Source: Microbacterium memoriense (GTDB taxonomy: Bacteria; Actinomycetota; Actinomycetes; Actinomycetales; Microbacteriaceae). From it: a stretch of DNA of 64,000 bases. The notes under the pieces are model-generated. The model made no database searches and was not told the origin of the DNA. It saw only the letters and a list, made by a program, of their open reading frames with translations. Position 1 is the first letter of the stretch, and each line of letters opens with the position of its first letter. Shown here piece after piece: positions 26,136 through 35,019 of the stretch. The DNA lies in the NCBI RefSeq assembly GCF_025398275.1, contig NZ_JAODOR010000009.1:110356-174355 (forward strand). Reading direction: 5' to 3'. A program made the translations under genes and the position numbers.

Positions 26136-27428
26136 TCAGCGCGGCTCGGCGGCGAGGTGCAGGACCGACTCGGTGAGCGCACGGATGCCGTGTGCCACGT
26201 CGCCCGCACCTACCGACTCGTCGGGATGGTGGCTGATGCCCTCGGGGTTTCGGAGGAAGAGCATGCCGACGCTCGTGATCGCGCCGAGCGCCATGCCGTC
26301 GTGACCGGCGCGACTGAAGATCACGGGCGGGTCCTCGGCGCGCGCGGGAAGAGTCGCCGTGATCCCCGCGCGCACGACGTCTTGCAGGAGCGGCGCGCAG
26401 AACACCGCGGAGGCCCGGTGGATCTCGCGGGCGTGCCAGCGCAGTCCCCGGCGGCCCATGATCTCGTCGAGTTCGAGCCCGAGCGTCGTCCACACGCGAT
26501 CGCGCTCTCCGTCGAACTCGCCGCGCAGATCGAGCGAGAACCGCGTTTCTCCCGGAATCACGTTGACGGCTCCGGGGAACGCCTCGAACCGCCCGACCGT
26601 GCCGATGATGTGGTGTTCGGCAGCGCAGATGCGCTCGACCGCGAGGGCCGCCTCGCTCGCTCCGAGCAGCGCGTCGTGCCGCATGTCGTAGGGCGTGCCG
26701 CCGGCGTGACGCGCCTCGCCCTCGACGACGAACTGGAAGCGGCGTGCCGATGCGATCGACGAGACGACGGCGAGGGGCTCTCCGGCGCGATCGAGCTCGG
26801 GGCCCTGCTCGATGTGCGCCTCCAGATAGCCGACCAGCTCATCGGGCCGTCGGGCGGCTTCGCCCACACGCGCCGGGTCGAGTCCGAACTCGAGAAACGC
26901 CTGCCGCAAGGTCACACCGTCGGCGTCGGTGAGGGTCCACCAGGCGTCGTTCCACGCGCCCGCGACCGCCGACGAGCCGAGCAAGGCCGTGCCGAAGCGG
27001 GTGCCCTCCTCGTCGGAGAACGCGACGACCTCGATCGCGAACGGGAGATCGATCGTCCAGCCGTCCTCGGCCGGCACGCGCAGCAGGCGCACGACCTCGA
27101 GTGCGATCAGCACCCCCACGATGCCGTCGTAACGCCCGGCATCGAGCACGGTGTCCAGGTGCGACCCGAGCAGCAGCGCCCGCGCGGCGGGGTCGCCGAT
27201 GCGGCCGACCTGGTTACCGGCCGCGTCCTGCCACGTGCGCATGCCGAGTTCACGCATCCATTCGGCCGCGAGCCGGTTCACGCGGGCGTGCTCGGGGGAC
27301 AAGTAGACGCGTTCGATCTGGCCGGGCGTCGCGCTGACGCGGGCGAGTTCTTCGCAGCGCGCCATGACGCGGCGAGCGGCCGCCGCCACGGCGTCGGGCG
27401 TTGCGGCCAGGAGTCGGGATGGCGCCAT
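26136..27428 (-). CDS. allC: Allantoate amidohydrolase (M20/AllC-type)
   Basis: 430-residue M20-family zinc hydrolase of the hydantoinase/carbamoylase group: metal ligands in GSHLDTVLDAGRYDGIVGV and SDEEGTRFG, AHIEQGPELD in the lid domain and SRAGHDGMALGAI near the end. In a cluster with allantoinase and PucG it most likely converts allantoate to ureidoglycine, CO2 and ammonia; N-carbamoyl amino acid hydrolase is the alternative. Start ATG at 27428 overlaps the aminotransferase stop by one base. Confidence 0.86.
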   Translation of the reverse strand: MAPSRLLAATPDAVAAAARRVMARCEELARVSATPGQIERVYLSPEHARVNRLAAEWMRELGMRTWQDAAGNQVGRIGDPAARALLLGSHLDTVLDAGRYDGIVGVLIALEVVRLLRVPAEDGWTIDLPFAIEVVAFSDEEGTRFGTALLGSSAVAGAWNDAWWTLTDADGVTLRQAFLEFGLDPARVGEAARRPDELVGYLEAHIEQGPELDRAGEPLAVVSSIASARRFQFVVEGEARHAGGTPYDMRHDALLGASEAALAVERICAAEHHIIGTVGRFEAFPGAVNVIPGETRFSLDLRGEFDGERDRVWTTLGLELDEIMGRRGLRWHAREIHRASAVFCAPLLQDVVRAGITATLPARAEDPPVIFSRAGHDGMALGAITSVGMLFLRNPEGISHHPDESVGAGDVAHGIRALTESVLHLAAEPR

Positions 27429-28651
27429 CACGCCGCCCCGGCGTAGACGCCCGCCGCAGCCTCGACGCCGCCGCCGACCGGAACACGAGCGCCGAAACGG
27501 CGCAGCACGGCCTCGAGCGCGACCAGCGTCGTGAGCACGGCGTCTTTGCGCGCGTTGTAGCCCATCGTGCCGATCCGCCACACCCGCCCGTGAAGCGGCC
27601 CGAATGACGTGCCGATTTCGATCCCGAAGTCTGCCAACAGGGCGGCTCGGGCGGCATCGCCGGGCACGCCGTCGGGGATTTCCACCGCGACGACGTTATT
27701 CATCTTGTGCGCGACGTCGCCGAAGACCGTCAGCCCGAGCCCGCGCACGCCCTCGAGCATCGCGCGCCCGGCGAGTGCATGCCGCGCGACGACCTCGTCG
27801 CGCCCTTCGCTGAGCAGCACGCGCGCGCACTCGCGCGCGGCGTACAGCATCGACGTGGCTTCGGTGTGGTGGTTCAGGCGTCGCGGGCCCCAGTACTCGA
27901 GGATCATCGCGAGGTCGAAATAGTTCGAGCGCACGAAGTCGGCCGACGACGTGTCGCCTGCTTCGCGGATGCCGGCTTCGATCCGCCGGCGGGCCGTGAC
28001 GACCTCGACGGCCCGCGGGCTGAGGGTGATCGGCGCCGAACCGCTCGGTCCGCCGAGGCACTTCTGCAGGCCCGCGGTCGCGGCATCCAGACCCCACGCG
28101 TCGGCGTCGAACGCGTTACCGCCGAGCGAGGCGGTCGCGTCGGAGTAGAAGAGCACGCCGTGCCGGCGGCAGATGTCGCCGATGTCTTCGAGGGGCTGAT
28201 TCATCGTCGTGGACGTGTCGCCCTGCACGAGCGCGAGCAGCGTCGGCTTGACGCGCACGATCGCTTCTTCGATGACGGATGCCGGGAACACCTGACCCCA
28301 GTCCGTCTCGATCGTGTGCACTTCGGCTAGGGCGCGTTCGGCGATCTCCGCCAGCAGGTGCCCGAATCGGCCGAAGACGGGGACGAGGACCCGGTCACCC
28401 GGACGCACGAGCGAGACGATCGCGGCTTCGATCGCCGCGCGGCTCGTGCCGTCGATGAGCACCGTGGCCTCGTTCGCGGTGTTCCACACGCCGCGATACA
28501 ACTCCTGCGTCTCGGCCATCGCCGACGTCATGAACGGGTCGTACTGGCCGACGAGCGGCGCGCTCATGGCGCGCAGCACGCTCGGATACGCCGAGATCGG
28601 CCCCGGACCCATCAGCAGGCGGGCGGGCGGGTCGAGGGGGCCGGGGATCAT
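27428..28651 (-). CDS. pucG: (S)-ureidoglycine-glyoxylate aminotransferase-like (PucG)
   Basis: 407-residue class V PLP aminotransferase: LLMGPGPISAYPSVLRAM, GTSRAAIEAAIVS, YSDATASLGG and the PLP lysine in GLQKCLGGPSG. The alanine-glyoxylate/serine-pyruvate group includes Bacillus PucG, which transfers the amino group of ureidoglycine to glyoxylate, giving oxalurate and glycine. Neighbouring allantoate amidohydrolase would supply ureidoglycine, which supports PucG. It overlaps the amidase gene by ATGA. Confidence 0.84.
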   Translation of the reverse strand: MIPGPLDPPARLLMGPGPISAYPSVLRAMSAPLVGQYDPFMTSAMAETQELYRGVWNTANEATVLIDGTSRAAIEAAIVSLVRPGDRVLVPVFGRFGHLLAEIAERALAEVHTIETDWGQVFPASVIEEAIVRVKPTLLALVQGDTSTTMNQPLEDIGDICRRHGVLFYSDATASLGGNAFDADAWGLDAATAGLQKCLGGPSGSAPITLSPRAVEVVTARRRIEAGIREAGDTSSADFVRSNYFDLAMILEYWGPRRLNHHTEATSMLYAARECARVLLSEGRDEVVARHALAGRAMLEGVRGLGLTVFGDVAHKMNNVVAVEIPDGVPGDAARAALLADFGIEIGTSFGPLHGRVWRIGTMGYNARKDAVLTTLVALEAVLRRFGARVPVGGGVEAAAGVYAGAA

Positions 28652-30222
28652 GAGGACTCCGTTCTGGCTGCTCGAGCGTGCAGGGCGATCCCCTGCCGCA
28701 CGAGGGCGATGTCGGTGCCGGTCCGCGACACGAGGCACACGCCGACCGGAGCCGGACCGAGCGACGAGGGGACCGTGAGAAGGGGGACGGACAGTGCGGG
28801 GAGCCCCGCGACGGCGGCCGGCGCGGTCAGGCGCAGCGTGGCTTGACGGACGGCATCGACGCGCTCGCCCTGCGCCGTGCGCAGCGGCGCCGGGCCCGGC
28901 ACGGTCGGCAGCAGCAGCACCGCGTCGTGGACGAGACCCTGCAGCCGGTCGCGGAGAGGCGCGAGGGCCGCGCGCGCGGCCGCTTCGTCGTCGGCGGTGA
29001 TCGCCGCCGCGGCACGGAACCGCGCGGCGGCGGCCGGGCCGACCGCTGTGGGGTGCGCCCGCAGCCAGTCGCCGTTGTTGCGCCACGCTTCCGCGCCCTG
29101 CACCGTGCGGAACGGGGTCAGATAGTCGTCGAGGTCACCGATCTGCACGCGTTCGACGGGCAGGTCGCATGCCGCCACCAGCGCCTCGAAAGCCTCGCGG
29201 GTGTTCGGCTCGACGGCGTCCAGAGCCTCGACCGGCACGACGAACCGCCACGGAAGATCCCCGGCGGATGCGCCGTACACCGACTCGGTCGACTCCGACC
29301 CGTCATAGCTCAGGCACCAGTCGGCGACGCGCTGCAGCGTGTCGCCGTCGCGGGCGAGCCACCCCACCGTGTCGAAGCTCTGCGCGAGCGGCAGCATCCC
29401 CTGCCGGGGAACGAGGTCGTGGGTCGTGCGCAGGCCCCACAGGCCCTGGTACGACGCGGGTACTCGCACGGAGCCCGCCGTGTCGGTGGCCAGGGCGATG
29501 TCGGCCTGGCCGGTCGCGACGGCCGACGCGGGGCCGCTGGACGATCCCCCGGGGAGAGCGCCGGGGAGAGCGCCGTTGGGCGGCGTGCCGTAGTGGGCGT
29601 TGTCGCCCGCGATCGAATAGGCGAACTCGTCGGTGCGGGCGATGCCGCGCAGCGACGCACCGCCGCGCAGCAGATCGGTCACCGCCGGGGCAGTCGTCGT
29701 CTCGGCACGCGCCGAGTCGAGGAAGGACGGGTTGCCCGCACCGATGCGGTAGCCCTTGATCGCGAACAGATCTTTCACCGCGACGGTGAGGCCGGAAAGC
29801 GGCCCTTCCCAGGCCCCTTGCCAGAGCGGGTCGCCGACCGCGCGCCACACCGAGCGGTCGAGCGCTTGCGCGCGCGGCGAGACGTGCGCCGCGGTGATCA
29901 GCCAGCATCCGTCGATCAGTTGCCACACCTGGGATTGCAGGCCCGTGCCGCCGCCGCGGTAGCGCGAGACCGACACGATCAGCGCGACGCCCTCGGCCAG
30001 CGGCCGGTATTCGATGCGCTCGATCGTGCGCGGCGGGACTCCACCGCGCACGCTGCGGAACGCGCTGATGACGTCGTGCCCGACGAGGAGCCCCGCCCCG
30101 TCACCGCGGAGCGTCCGCGGCCCCGACGCGAACGCCGCGTCGAGCGCATCGAGGTCGTCGGCGAGGATTGCCCGCTCGTACGCCTCGAACGCCTCGGCGA
30201 GGTCCGCCGGCATCTCGCTCAT
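28648..30222 (-). CDS. AtzH-like domain fused to amidase (HpxZ-HpxY-like)
   Basis: 524 residues. Residues about 1-120 match the AtzH/HpxZ (DUF3225, SnoaL-like) fold, with WQLIDGCWLITAAHVS. From about 125 is an amidase-signature domain with catalytic Lys in LTVAVKDLFAIKGY, cis-Ser in PGGSSSGPASAVA and nucleophile Ser in TDTAGSVRVPA. In Klebsiella separate HpxZ and HpxY proteins belong to the oxalurate branch, and PucG next door makes oxalurate. So oxalurate or a related amide is the likely substrate (inference). It overlaps neighbours by 4 nt on both sides. Confidence 0.85.
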   Translation of the reverse strand: MSEMPADLAEAFEAYERAILADDLDALDAAFASGPRTLRGDGAGLLVGHDVISAFRSVRGGVPPRTIERIEYRPLAEGVALIVSVSRYRGGGTGLQSQVWQLIDGCWLITAAHVSPRAQALDRSVWRAVGDPLWQGAWEGPLSGLTVAVKDLFAIKGYRIGAGNPSFLDSARAETTTAPAVTDLLRGGASLRGIARTDEFAYSIAGDNAHYGTPPNGALPGALPGGSSSGPASAVATGQADIALATDTAGSVRVPASYQGLWGLRTTHDLVPRQGMLPLAQSFDTVGWLARDGDTLQRVADWCLSYDGSESTESVYGASAGDLPWRFVVPVEALDAVEPNTREAFEALVAACDLPVERVQIGDLDDYLTPFRTVQGAEAWRNNGDWLRAHPTAVGPAAAARFRAAAAITADDEAAARAALAPLRDRLQGLVHDAVLLLPTVPGPAPLRTAQGERVDAVRQATLRLTAPAAVAGLPALSVPLLTVPSSLGPAPVGVCLVSRTGTDIALVRQGIALHARAARTESS

Positions 30223-31304
30223 GCGGGGTCCGCCGTCTCGACGGCCGCGAAGTCCGACTCGCGGATGCGGGCGTGCACACCGCAGACGATGTCCACGACC
30301 TGGGAGATGTCGAAGTCGGTCGCCGCGGACAGGTACGCGTACGCGAGGTGTTCGTCCATGCCGTAACGGGCGATCAGCAGGTCGAGGGCGGCCCGGACGG
30401 CCAGGCGCATCGCTTCGGCGAGATCGGTGTGCAGGCCGGTCGGCACGAGGTATTCGCTCGTGCGCACGAGCGGACCGGTGACCTCGCCGAAGGCGGCGAG
30501 CGCCGCTGCGCGCGGCACGACGTCGAAGCGCAGCGTGGCGCGCAGCGAAGCTTCCAGCGCCGTGAGGGCCACTTCTCCGTCGCCTTGCGCGAAGTGCGGA
30601 TCGCCGACGTAGGCCAGGGCCCCCGGCACCTGCACCGGCAGATACAAGACCGTGCGCTCGACGAGCAGATTGATGTCGATGTTGCCGCCGTGTGCGCCGG
30701 GCGGCACGGAGTGCGGGCGCTCCCCGCCGGCGACGGCGACCCCCATCGTGCCCAGGAACGGCGCGAGTGGGAAGGTGACGACCCGCTCGCCGCCTTCGAC
30801 GAGCGGCAGCGTGCCCGATCCCTCCGTCACCGGAGTGAAGACCGACACATTCTCGGGTGTGCGCGGCAGAACCCCGGGGAGCGCGCCCTTGCCGTGCCGG
30901 TTGGAGATGACGCCGTAGGGCACGCGCGGCTGGAGCGAGACGACCGTGATCTTCAGGAGGTCTCCGACGGCCGCGCCCTCCACGAACACCGGGCCGGTGA
31001 CAACGTGGGGGCCGTCGTGGACGGCATCACGCGGGACGGATGCCGCGATCTCGATCGCATCGGCCAGCACCGCTTCGGGGGGCACGCCGTGCGCCGTGAA
31101 GTAGCCGAGAGGATCCTGGCCCTGATCGGGGAGGATTCCCTCGTGGCTGACGGTGTCGAAGGTCACCGTCGCGCCCGCCGACACCGTGAGCACCGGGGCG
31201 TCTGTCTCGCAGGGGAGCCGGCCCCACAGCACGGTCGCCGGCGACGCGGGCACATAGTGGTCGCCGGGGATCGGCCCGACTCCGGGGTGCAGGATTTCGC
31301 TCAC
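30219..31304 (-). CDS. Acetamidase/formamidase family protein
   Basis: 361 residues. GPIPGDHYVPASPATVLWGRLP, VTFDTVSHEGILPDQG, GVISNRHGKGALPG, PHSVPPGAHGGNIDINLL and AYVGDPHFAQGDGE are typical of FmdA_AmdA hydrolases. It releases ammonia from formamide or short amides in known members. In this operon it may act on a late ureide-derived amide; this is not provable here. GTG at 31304 is chosen because AGAGGA lies upstream and it overlaps the allantoinase stop as GTGA. Confidence 0.87.
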   Translation of the reverse strand: MSEILHPGVGPIPGDHYVPASPATVLWGRLPCETDAPVLTVSAGATVTFDTVSHEGILPDQGQDPLGYFTAHGVPPEAVLADAIEIAASVPRDAVHDGPHVVTGPVFVEGAAVGDLLKITVVSLQPRVPYGVISNRHGKGALPGVLPRTPENVSVFTPVTEGSGTLPLVEGGERVVTFPLAPFLGTMGVAVAGGERPHSVPPGAHGGNIDINLLVERTVLYLPVQVPGALAYVGDPHFAQGDGEVALTALEASLRATLRFDVVPRAAALAAFGEVTGPLVRTSEYLVPTGLHTDLAEAMRLAVRAALDLLIARYGMDEHLAYAYLSAATDFDISQVVDIVCGVHARIRESDFAAVETADPA

Positions 31305-32665
31305 GGGGTTCCTCTCGACAGCAGCCGTCCGGCGGGGAGCCGACGAAACCATGGTGCTCCACCGGCGCTGCTCGCGCCCGCGTCGTACACGCGCACACCG
31401 CTCAGCCAGGTGTCGCGGATGCGGCCGCTCACGAGCCTGCCGTCGTACGCGGAGATCGGGTTGCGGTGCTGCAGGGCGTGGGCGTCGATGCGCAGCGTGT
31501 CATCGGGGCCGAAGACCGCCAGGTGCGCCGGCGCGCCGACCGTGATCTCGCCGACGTCGGTGAGACCGGCCACGCGCGCCGGTCCGGTCGTGAACAGCGG
31601 CAGCAGCGTCTCGAGTGAAATGCCGCGCGTGTGCGCCTCGGTCCACACCGCTGACAGCCCCACCTGGAGCCCGGCGATGCCGCCCCATGCCAGCCCGAAG
31701 TCGCCGTCACCCGATCGCTTGAGTTCGACGGTCGACGGCGAGTGGTCGCTGACGATCGCGTCGATCGTGCCGTCGACGATCCCCTGCCAGAGGAGGTCCT
31801 GGTTGCCCGCCTCGCGGATCGGAGGGCAGCACTTGAACTCGCTCGCTCCGTCGGGGATCTCCTCTGCCGTGATCGTGAGGTAGTGCGGGCAGGTCTCGAC
31901 CGTCAGGTCGACGCCGTCCCGTTTGGCCGCGGCGATTGCCGGCAGCGCCCGCGCGTCGCTCAAGTGCAGGATGTGGGCGCGCGCGCCGTGCCGCCGCGCA
32001 GCCGCGATGACCGCGTCGATCGCCGCTTCTTCGCTTGCGGGCGGGCGGGAGGCCAGGAACGCGGCGTATCCGGGGCCGAGTGCGCCGTCGCCGGTGAGAA
32101 GGTCGGGGTCTTCGGCGTGCACGATCAGCCGCGAGCCGAGGCGCGCGACTTCCGCCATCGCCCGATCGAGCTGCTCCCGATCGAGGTGACCGAACTCGTC
32201 GACGCCGCTCGGCGCGAGAAAGCTCTTGAACCCGTAGACGCCCGCCTCGTGCACCGGTCCCAGGGCGCCGAGGTTCTCGGGCACGGCCCCGCCCCAGAAA
32301 CCGACGTCGACGTGAGCGGATGCCGCCGCCGCCGCTCGCTTGATCTCCAAGGCCGCCACGGTCGTCGTCGGCGGGATGGAGTTCAGCGGCATGTCGACGA
32401 TCGTCGTGACGCCTCCCGCCGCAGCCGCGAGCGTCGCGGAGCGGAAGCCCTCCCACTCGGTTCGGCCCGGTTCGTTGACATGCACATGCGAGTCGACCAG
32501 CCCCGGCAGGAGCACGGCATCTGCCGGTACCTCGATCACGTCGCGTGCTGGCCCGTCCGGCCGGCGCACATCCGCGATCCGCCCGTCGCGAACGACGACA
32601 TCGGCCGGCTGGAAGAAGCCGTCGACCCACGCGCGCTCAGCGCGCACCACGATCTCGTGCGACAC
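31301..32665 (-). CDS. allB: Allantoinase
   Basis: 454-residue cyclic amidohydrolase: metal ligands in GLVDSHVHVNEPGRTEWEGF, lysine in YGFKSFLAPSG (carboxylated bridging Lys), HAED, ILHLSDA and the Asp in AIVSDHSPST. GFKSFL and DHSPSTVELK favour allantoinase over dihydropyrimidinase or dihydroorotase. It opens allantoin to allantoate. GTG start with AGAGG upstream. First gene of a five-gene minus-strand operon running to allC, and divergent from the OHCU decarboxylase gene. Confidence 0.92.
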   Translation of the reverse strand: MSHEIVVRAERAWVDGFFQPADVVVRDGRIADVRRPDGPARDVIEVPADAVLLPGLVDSHVHVNEPGRTEWEGFRSATLAAAAGGVTTIVDMPLNSIPPTTTVAALEIKRAAAAASAHVDVGFWGGAVPENLGALGPVHEAGVYGFKSFLAPSGVDEFGHLDREQLDRAMAEVARLGSRLIVHAEDPDLLTGDGALGPGYAAFLASRPPASEEAAIDAVIAAARRHGARAHILHLSDARALPAIAAAKRDGVDLTVETCPHYLTITAEEIPDGASEFKCCPPIREAGNQDLLWQGIVDGTIDAIVSDHSPSTVELKRSGDGDFGLAWGGIAGLQVGLSAVWTEAHTRGISLETLLPLFTTGPARVAGLTDVGEITVGAPAHLAVFGPDDTLRIDAHALQHRNPISAYDGRLVSGRIRDTWLSGVRVYDAGASSAGGAPWFRRLPAGRLLSRGTP

Positions 32666-32717
32666 GGAACCGCCTCTCGGAAATCTCGGAACTCGTTCTC
32701 GACGCTAGCGACACTGC

Positions 32718-32762
32718 GTTTCCCGCGTGTTTCGCTGGGTCCGCTCGTTACCTCGGTGAAAC
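32718..32762. promoter_or_regulatory. GTTTC/GAAAC operator-like region between allB and the OHCU decarboxylase gene
   Basis: Half-sites GTTTC at 32718-32722 and 32729-32733 (11 bp apart) and GAAAC at 32758-32762, in the 120-nt divergent region. The 11-bp spacing of tandem half-sites is also seen upstream of xdhC. Confidence 0.45.
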
Positions 32763-32785
32763 CGCGTACCGCTACCGTCGGGGGC

Positions 32786-33283
32786 ATGCAGCTCACCGAA
32801 TTCAATTCCGCCGACGACGCCACCGCCGCCGAGACGGTCGCGGTGTGGGCCCGCATCCCGGCGTGGGCCGAAGCGGTCGCCGCCGCCCGGCCGTACGCGA
32901 CGGTGGATGCCGTCGCGGAGCGCGCCGACACGCTCGCGCGCGCGTGGTCGCGGAGCGATCTGGATGCGGCGCTCGCCCACCATCCCCGCATCGGAGCGCG
33001 CGTGGTCGATGCCGGAGCGGAAGCCGATGCCTCCCGGCGCGAGCAGGCGGCGATGTCCACGGCATCCGACGACATCACCGCGGCGATCGCGCACGCGAAC
33101 GCGGACTACGAAGAGCGGTTCGGCCGCGTCTTCCTCATCCGCGCGGCCGGGCGCTCGGCCGAGGAGATGCTCGGGGAGGCACGACGACGACTCACGAACG
33201 ACGACGAGACCGAAGCGGCCGAGGCGCTCGGCCAACTGCGTGAAATCGCGCTGCTGCGCTTGCGCACGACCCTGGAGGACTGA
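32786..33283 (+). CDS. 2-oxo-4-hydroxy-4-carboxy-5-ureidoimidazoline (OHCU) decarboxylase
   Basis: 165 residues. FNSADDATAAE at the N-terminus, LDAALAHHPRIGAR (catalytic His region), EQAAMSTASDDITAAIAHANADYEERFGRVFLIRAAGRSAEEML and ERR-like ARRRLTNDDETEAAEALGQLREIALLRL are all typical. It makes (S)-allantoin from OHCU. No ribosome binding site; TACCGT at 32773-32778 is seven nt upstream. The next gene follows after 1 nt. Confidence 0.94.
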   Translation: MQLTEFNSADDATAAETVAVWARIPAWAEAVAAARPYATVDAVAERADTLARAWSRSDLDAALAHHPRIGARVVDAGAEADASRREQAAMSTASDDITAAIAHANADYEERFGRVFLIRAAGRSAEEMLGEARRRLTNDDETEAAEALGQLREIALLRLRTTLED

Positions 33284-33284
33284 C

Positions 33285-33605
33285 ATGACCCATGTGACAA
33301 CTCACATCCTCGATGCGATGGCCGGCGCACCCGCGGTCGGCGTCGAGGTGGCGCTCACGAGCGCGGACGGTGAGGCGCTGGGGGCCGGAACGACCGACGC
33401 GGACGGGCGCCTCGCGCTCGGCCCCGACGTGCTCACGCCGGGCGACTACTCGCTGACCATCGCCACCGGGCCCTACTTCGCGGCGCGGGCGATCGAGACG
33501 TTCTACCCGCACGTCACGATCGCTTTCACGGTTGCAGACCGCCCCCACCTCCACGTGCCACTGCTGCTGAGCCCGTTCGGCTACTCGACCTACCGCGGCT
33601 CGTGA
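33285..33605 (+). CDS. hiuH: 5-hydroxyisourate hydrolase (transthyretin-like)
   Basis: 106 residues. VTTHILDAMAGAPAVGVEV at the start, a conserved Arg in GRLA, and the family tail HLHVPLLLSPFGYSTYRGS (YRGS signature). It hydrolyses 5-hydroxyisourate to OHCU, one step before the preceding enzyme. It starts 1 nt after the OHCU decarboxylase stop. Confidence 0.96.
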   Translation: MTHVTTHILDAMAGAPAVGVEVALTSADGEALGAGTTDADGRLALGPDVLTPGDYSLTIATGPYFAARAIETFYPHVTIAFTVADRPHLHVPLLLSPFGYSTYRGS

Positions 33606-33669
33606 GACGAGAGGTGTCACGGCATCCGTACGAAACCTGGCGTTGACAACCGAGCCCTAGCCTGAGCGC

Positions 33670-34863
33670 ATGAAGGTCATCATCATCGGAGCAGGTATCG
33701 GCGGCACGAGCGCAGGGATCGCGCTCGCCCGGCTGGGGCACGACGTCGTCATCTACGACCAGATGCGCGAGAACAAGCCCGTCGGGGCCGCCCTGTCACT
33801 GTGGTCGAACGGCGTCAAGGTGCTCAACTGGCTGGGACTCGCCGACGAGGTCACCCGGCTCGGCGGCGACATGGCCGACATGGTCTACCTCGACGGCTTC
33901 AGCGGCGAGACCCTGTGCGACTTCTCGCTTGCTCCGGTGACGGCCGTCTCCGGACAGAAGCCGTACCCGGTCGCCCGGGCCGACCTGCAGGCAGCGCTCA
34001 TGGACCGTTTCGGTCTCGACCGCATTCGACTGAACATGCGCATGGTCGCGATCGCCGACGACGGCGAGCAGGTCACCGTCACGTTCGCCGACGGCAGCAC
34101 CGACACGGCCGATCTGCTGATCGGCGCCGACGGCGCCCGGTCGCTGACCCGCGCCTACGTCCAGCCCGACGGGGCTCCCGAGATCGTGCGCGAATACTCC
34201 GGCTACACCAACTTCAACGGCCTGGTCACGGTCGACCCGGCGATCGGTCGCCCGACCGCGTGGACGACGTACGTCGCCGACGGCAAGCGCGCCGCGGTCA
34301 TGCCGGTCGCCGACGACCGCTTCTACTTCTGGTTCGACGTCCCCCAGCCTGCGGGGCTCGCCTACGACCGCGCCGACGGTGCGGCGCCGCTGCGCGACGC
34401 ATTCGCGGGGTGGGCACCGGGCGTGCAGGCCCTCTTGGACGGGATCGACCCGGCGACGTCGCTGAACCGCGTCGAGATCTGGGACATCACCCCGTTCGAG
34501 ACGTGGACGAAAGGTGGCGTGGCGATCCTCGGCGACGCGGCGCACAACACGGCGCCCGACATCGGGCAGGGCGCCTGCTCGGCACTCGAAGACGCCTTCG
34601 CGCTGGGCATCGCGTTCGCCACGAACACAGTGAGCGTCGTGGATACCCTGAAGCGCTACGAGAAGATCCGGGTCGAGCGGGCCGGTGACCTCGTGCTGCG
34701 GGCCCGGCGGCGCGGGTACGAGACGCACGCGTTCGACCCCGAGGCCACGTCCGCTTGGTACGAGAGCCTGCGCGGCGCCGACGGTGCGGCCATCATCCGT
34801 GGCATCGTCGGCAACATCGACGGCAGCCCGGTCGAGCTCGGCGCCGGACTGCTCACCACGTGA
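33670..34863 (+). CDS. hpxO: FAD-dependent urate hydroxylase (HpxO-type)
   Basis: 397-residue flavoprotein monooxygenase: KVIIIGAGIGGTSAGIALARLGHDVVIYD, DLLIGADGARS and VAILGDAAHNTAPDIGQGACSALEDAF. The closest recognisable type is Klebsiella HpxO, which converts urate to 5-hydroxyisourate with NADH. No classical uricase is seen in the window, so this gene would fill that step. No ribosome binding site; TAGCCT at 33658-33663 is six nt before the ATG, suggesting its own leaderless promoter. Confidence 0.9.
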   Translation: MKVIIIGAGIGGTSAGIALARLGHDVVIYDQMRENKPVGAALSLWSNGVKVLNWLGLADEVTRLGGDMADMVYLDGFSGETLCDFSLAPVTAVSGQKPYPVARADLQAALMDRFGLDRIRLNMRMVAIADDGEQVTVTFADGSTDTADLLIGADGARSLTRAYVQPDGAPEIVREYSGYTNFNGLVTVDPAIGRPTAWTTYVADGKRAAVMPVADDRFYFWFDVPQPAGLAYDRADGAAPLRDAFAGWAPGVQALLDGIDPATSLNRVEIWDITPFETWTKGGVAILGDAAHNTAPDIGQGACSALEDAFALGIAFATNTVSVVDTLKRYEKIRVERAGDLVLRARRRGYETHAFDPEATSAWYESLRGADGAAIIRGIVGNIDGSPVELGAGLLTT

Positions 34864-34898
34864 GCCGAGCGCGCGTCGACTGAGCCAGGGAGGAGGCC

Positions 34899-35006
34899 GT
34901 GTCCTTCGACACCCCCGCGTCCCCCGGCGTCGCCGCGACCGGTGATCACGACCCGGTGAGCGCGCGCCGCATCATCCGTGCGCTCACCGCCGACATCGAG
35001 CGGTGA
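34899..35006 (+). CDS. Possible 35-residue small protein
   Basis: GTG start preceded by GGGAGGAGG, the strongest ribosome binding site nearby, then 35 codons ending in an amphipathic stretch PVSARRIIRALTADIER. It lies between hpxO and the convergent moaE gene. It could be a genuine small protein or the 5' remnant of a lost gene. Not recognised. Confidence 0.35.
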   Translation: MSFDTPASPGVAATGDHDPVSARRIIRALTADIER

Positions 35007-35019
35007 CGGGCGCGCGCGA

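Noticed and set aside
32666..34900. Search for a classical uricase gene in the purine cluster
   Set aside because: None found; the urate step is best explained by the HpxO-type flavoprotein.
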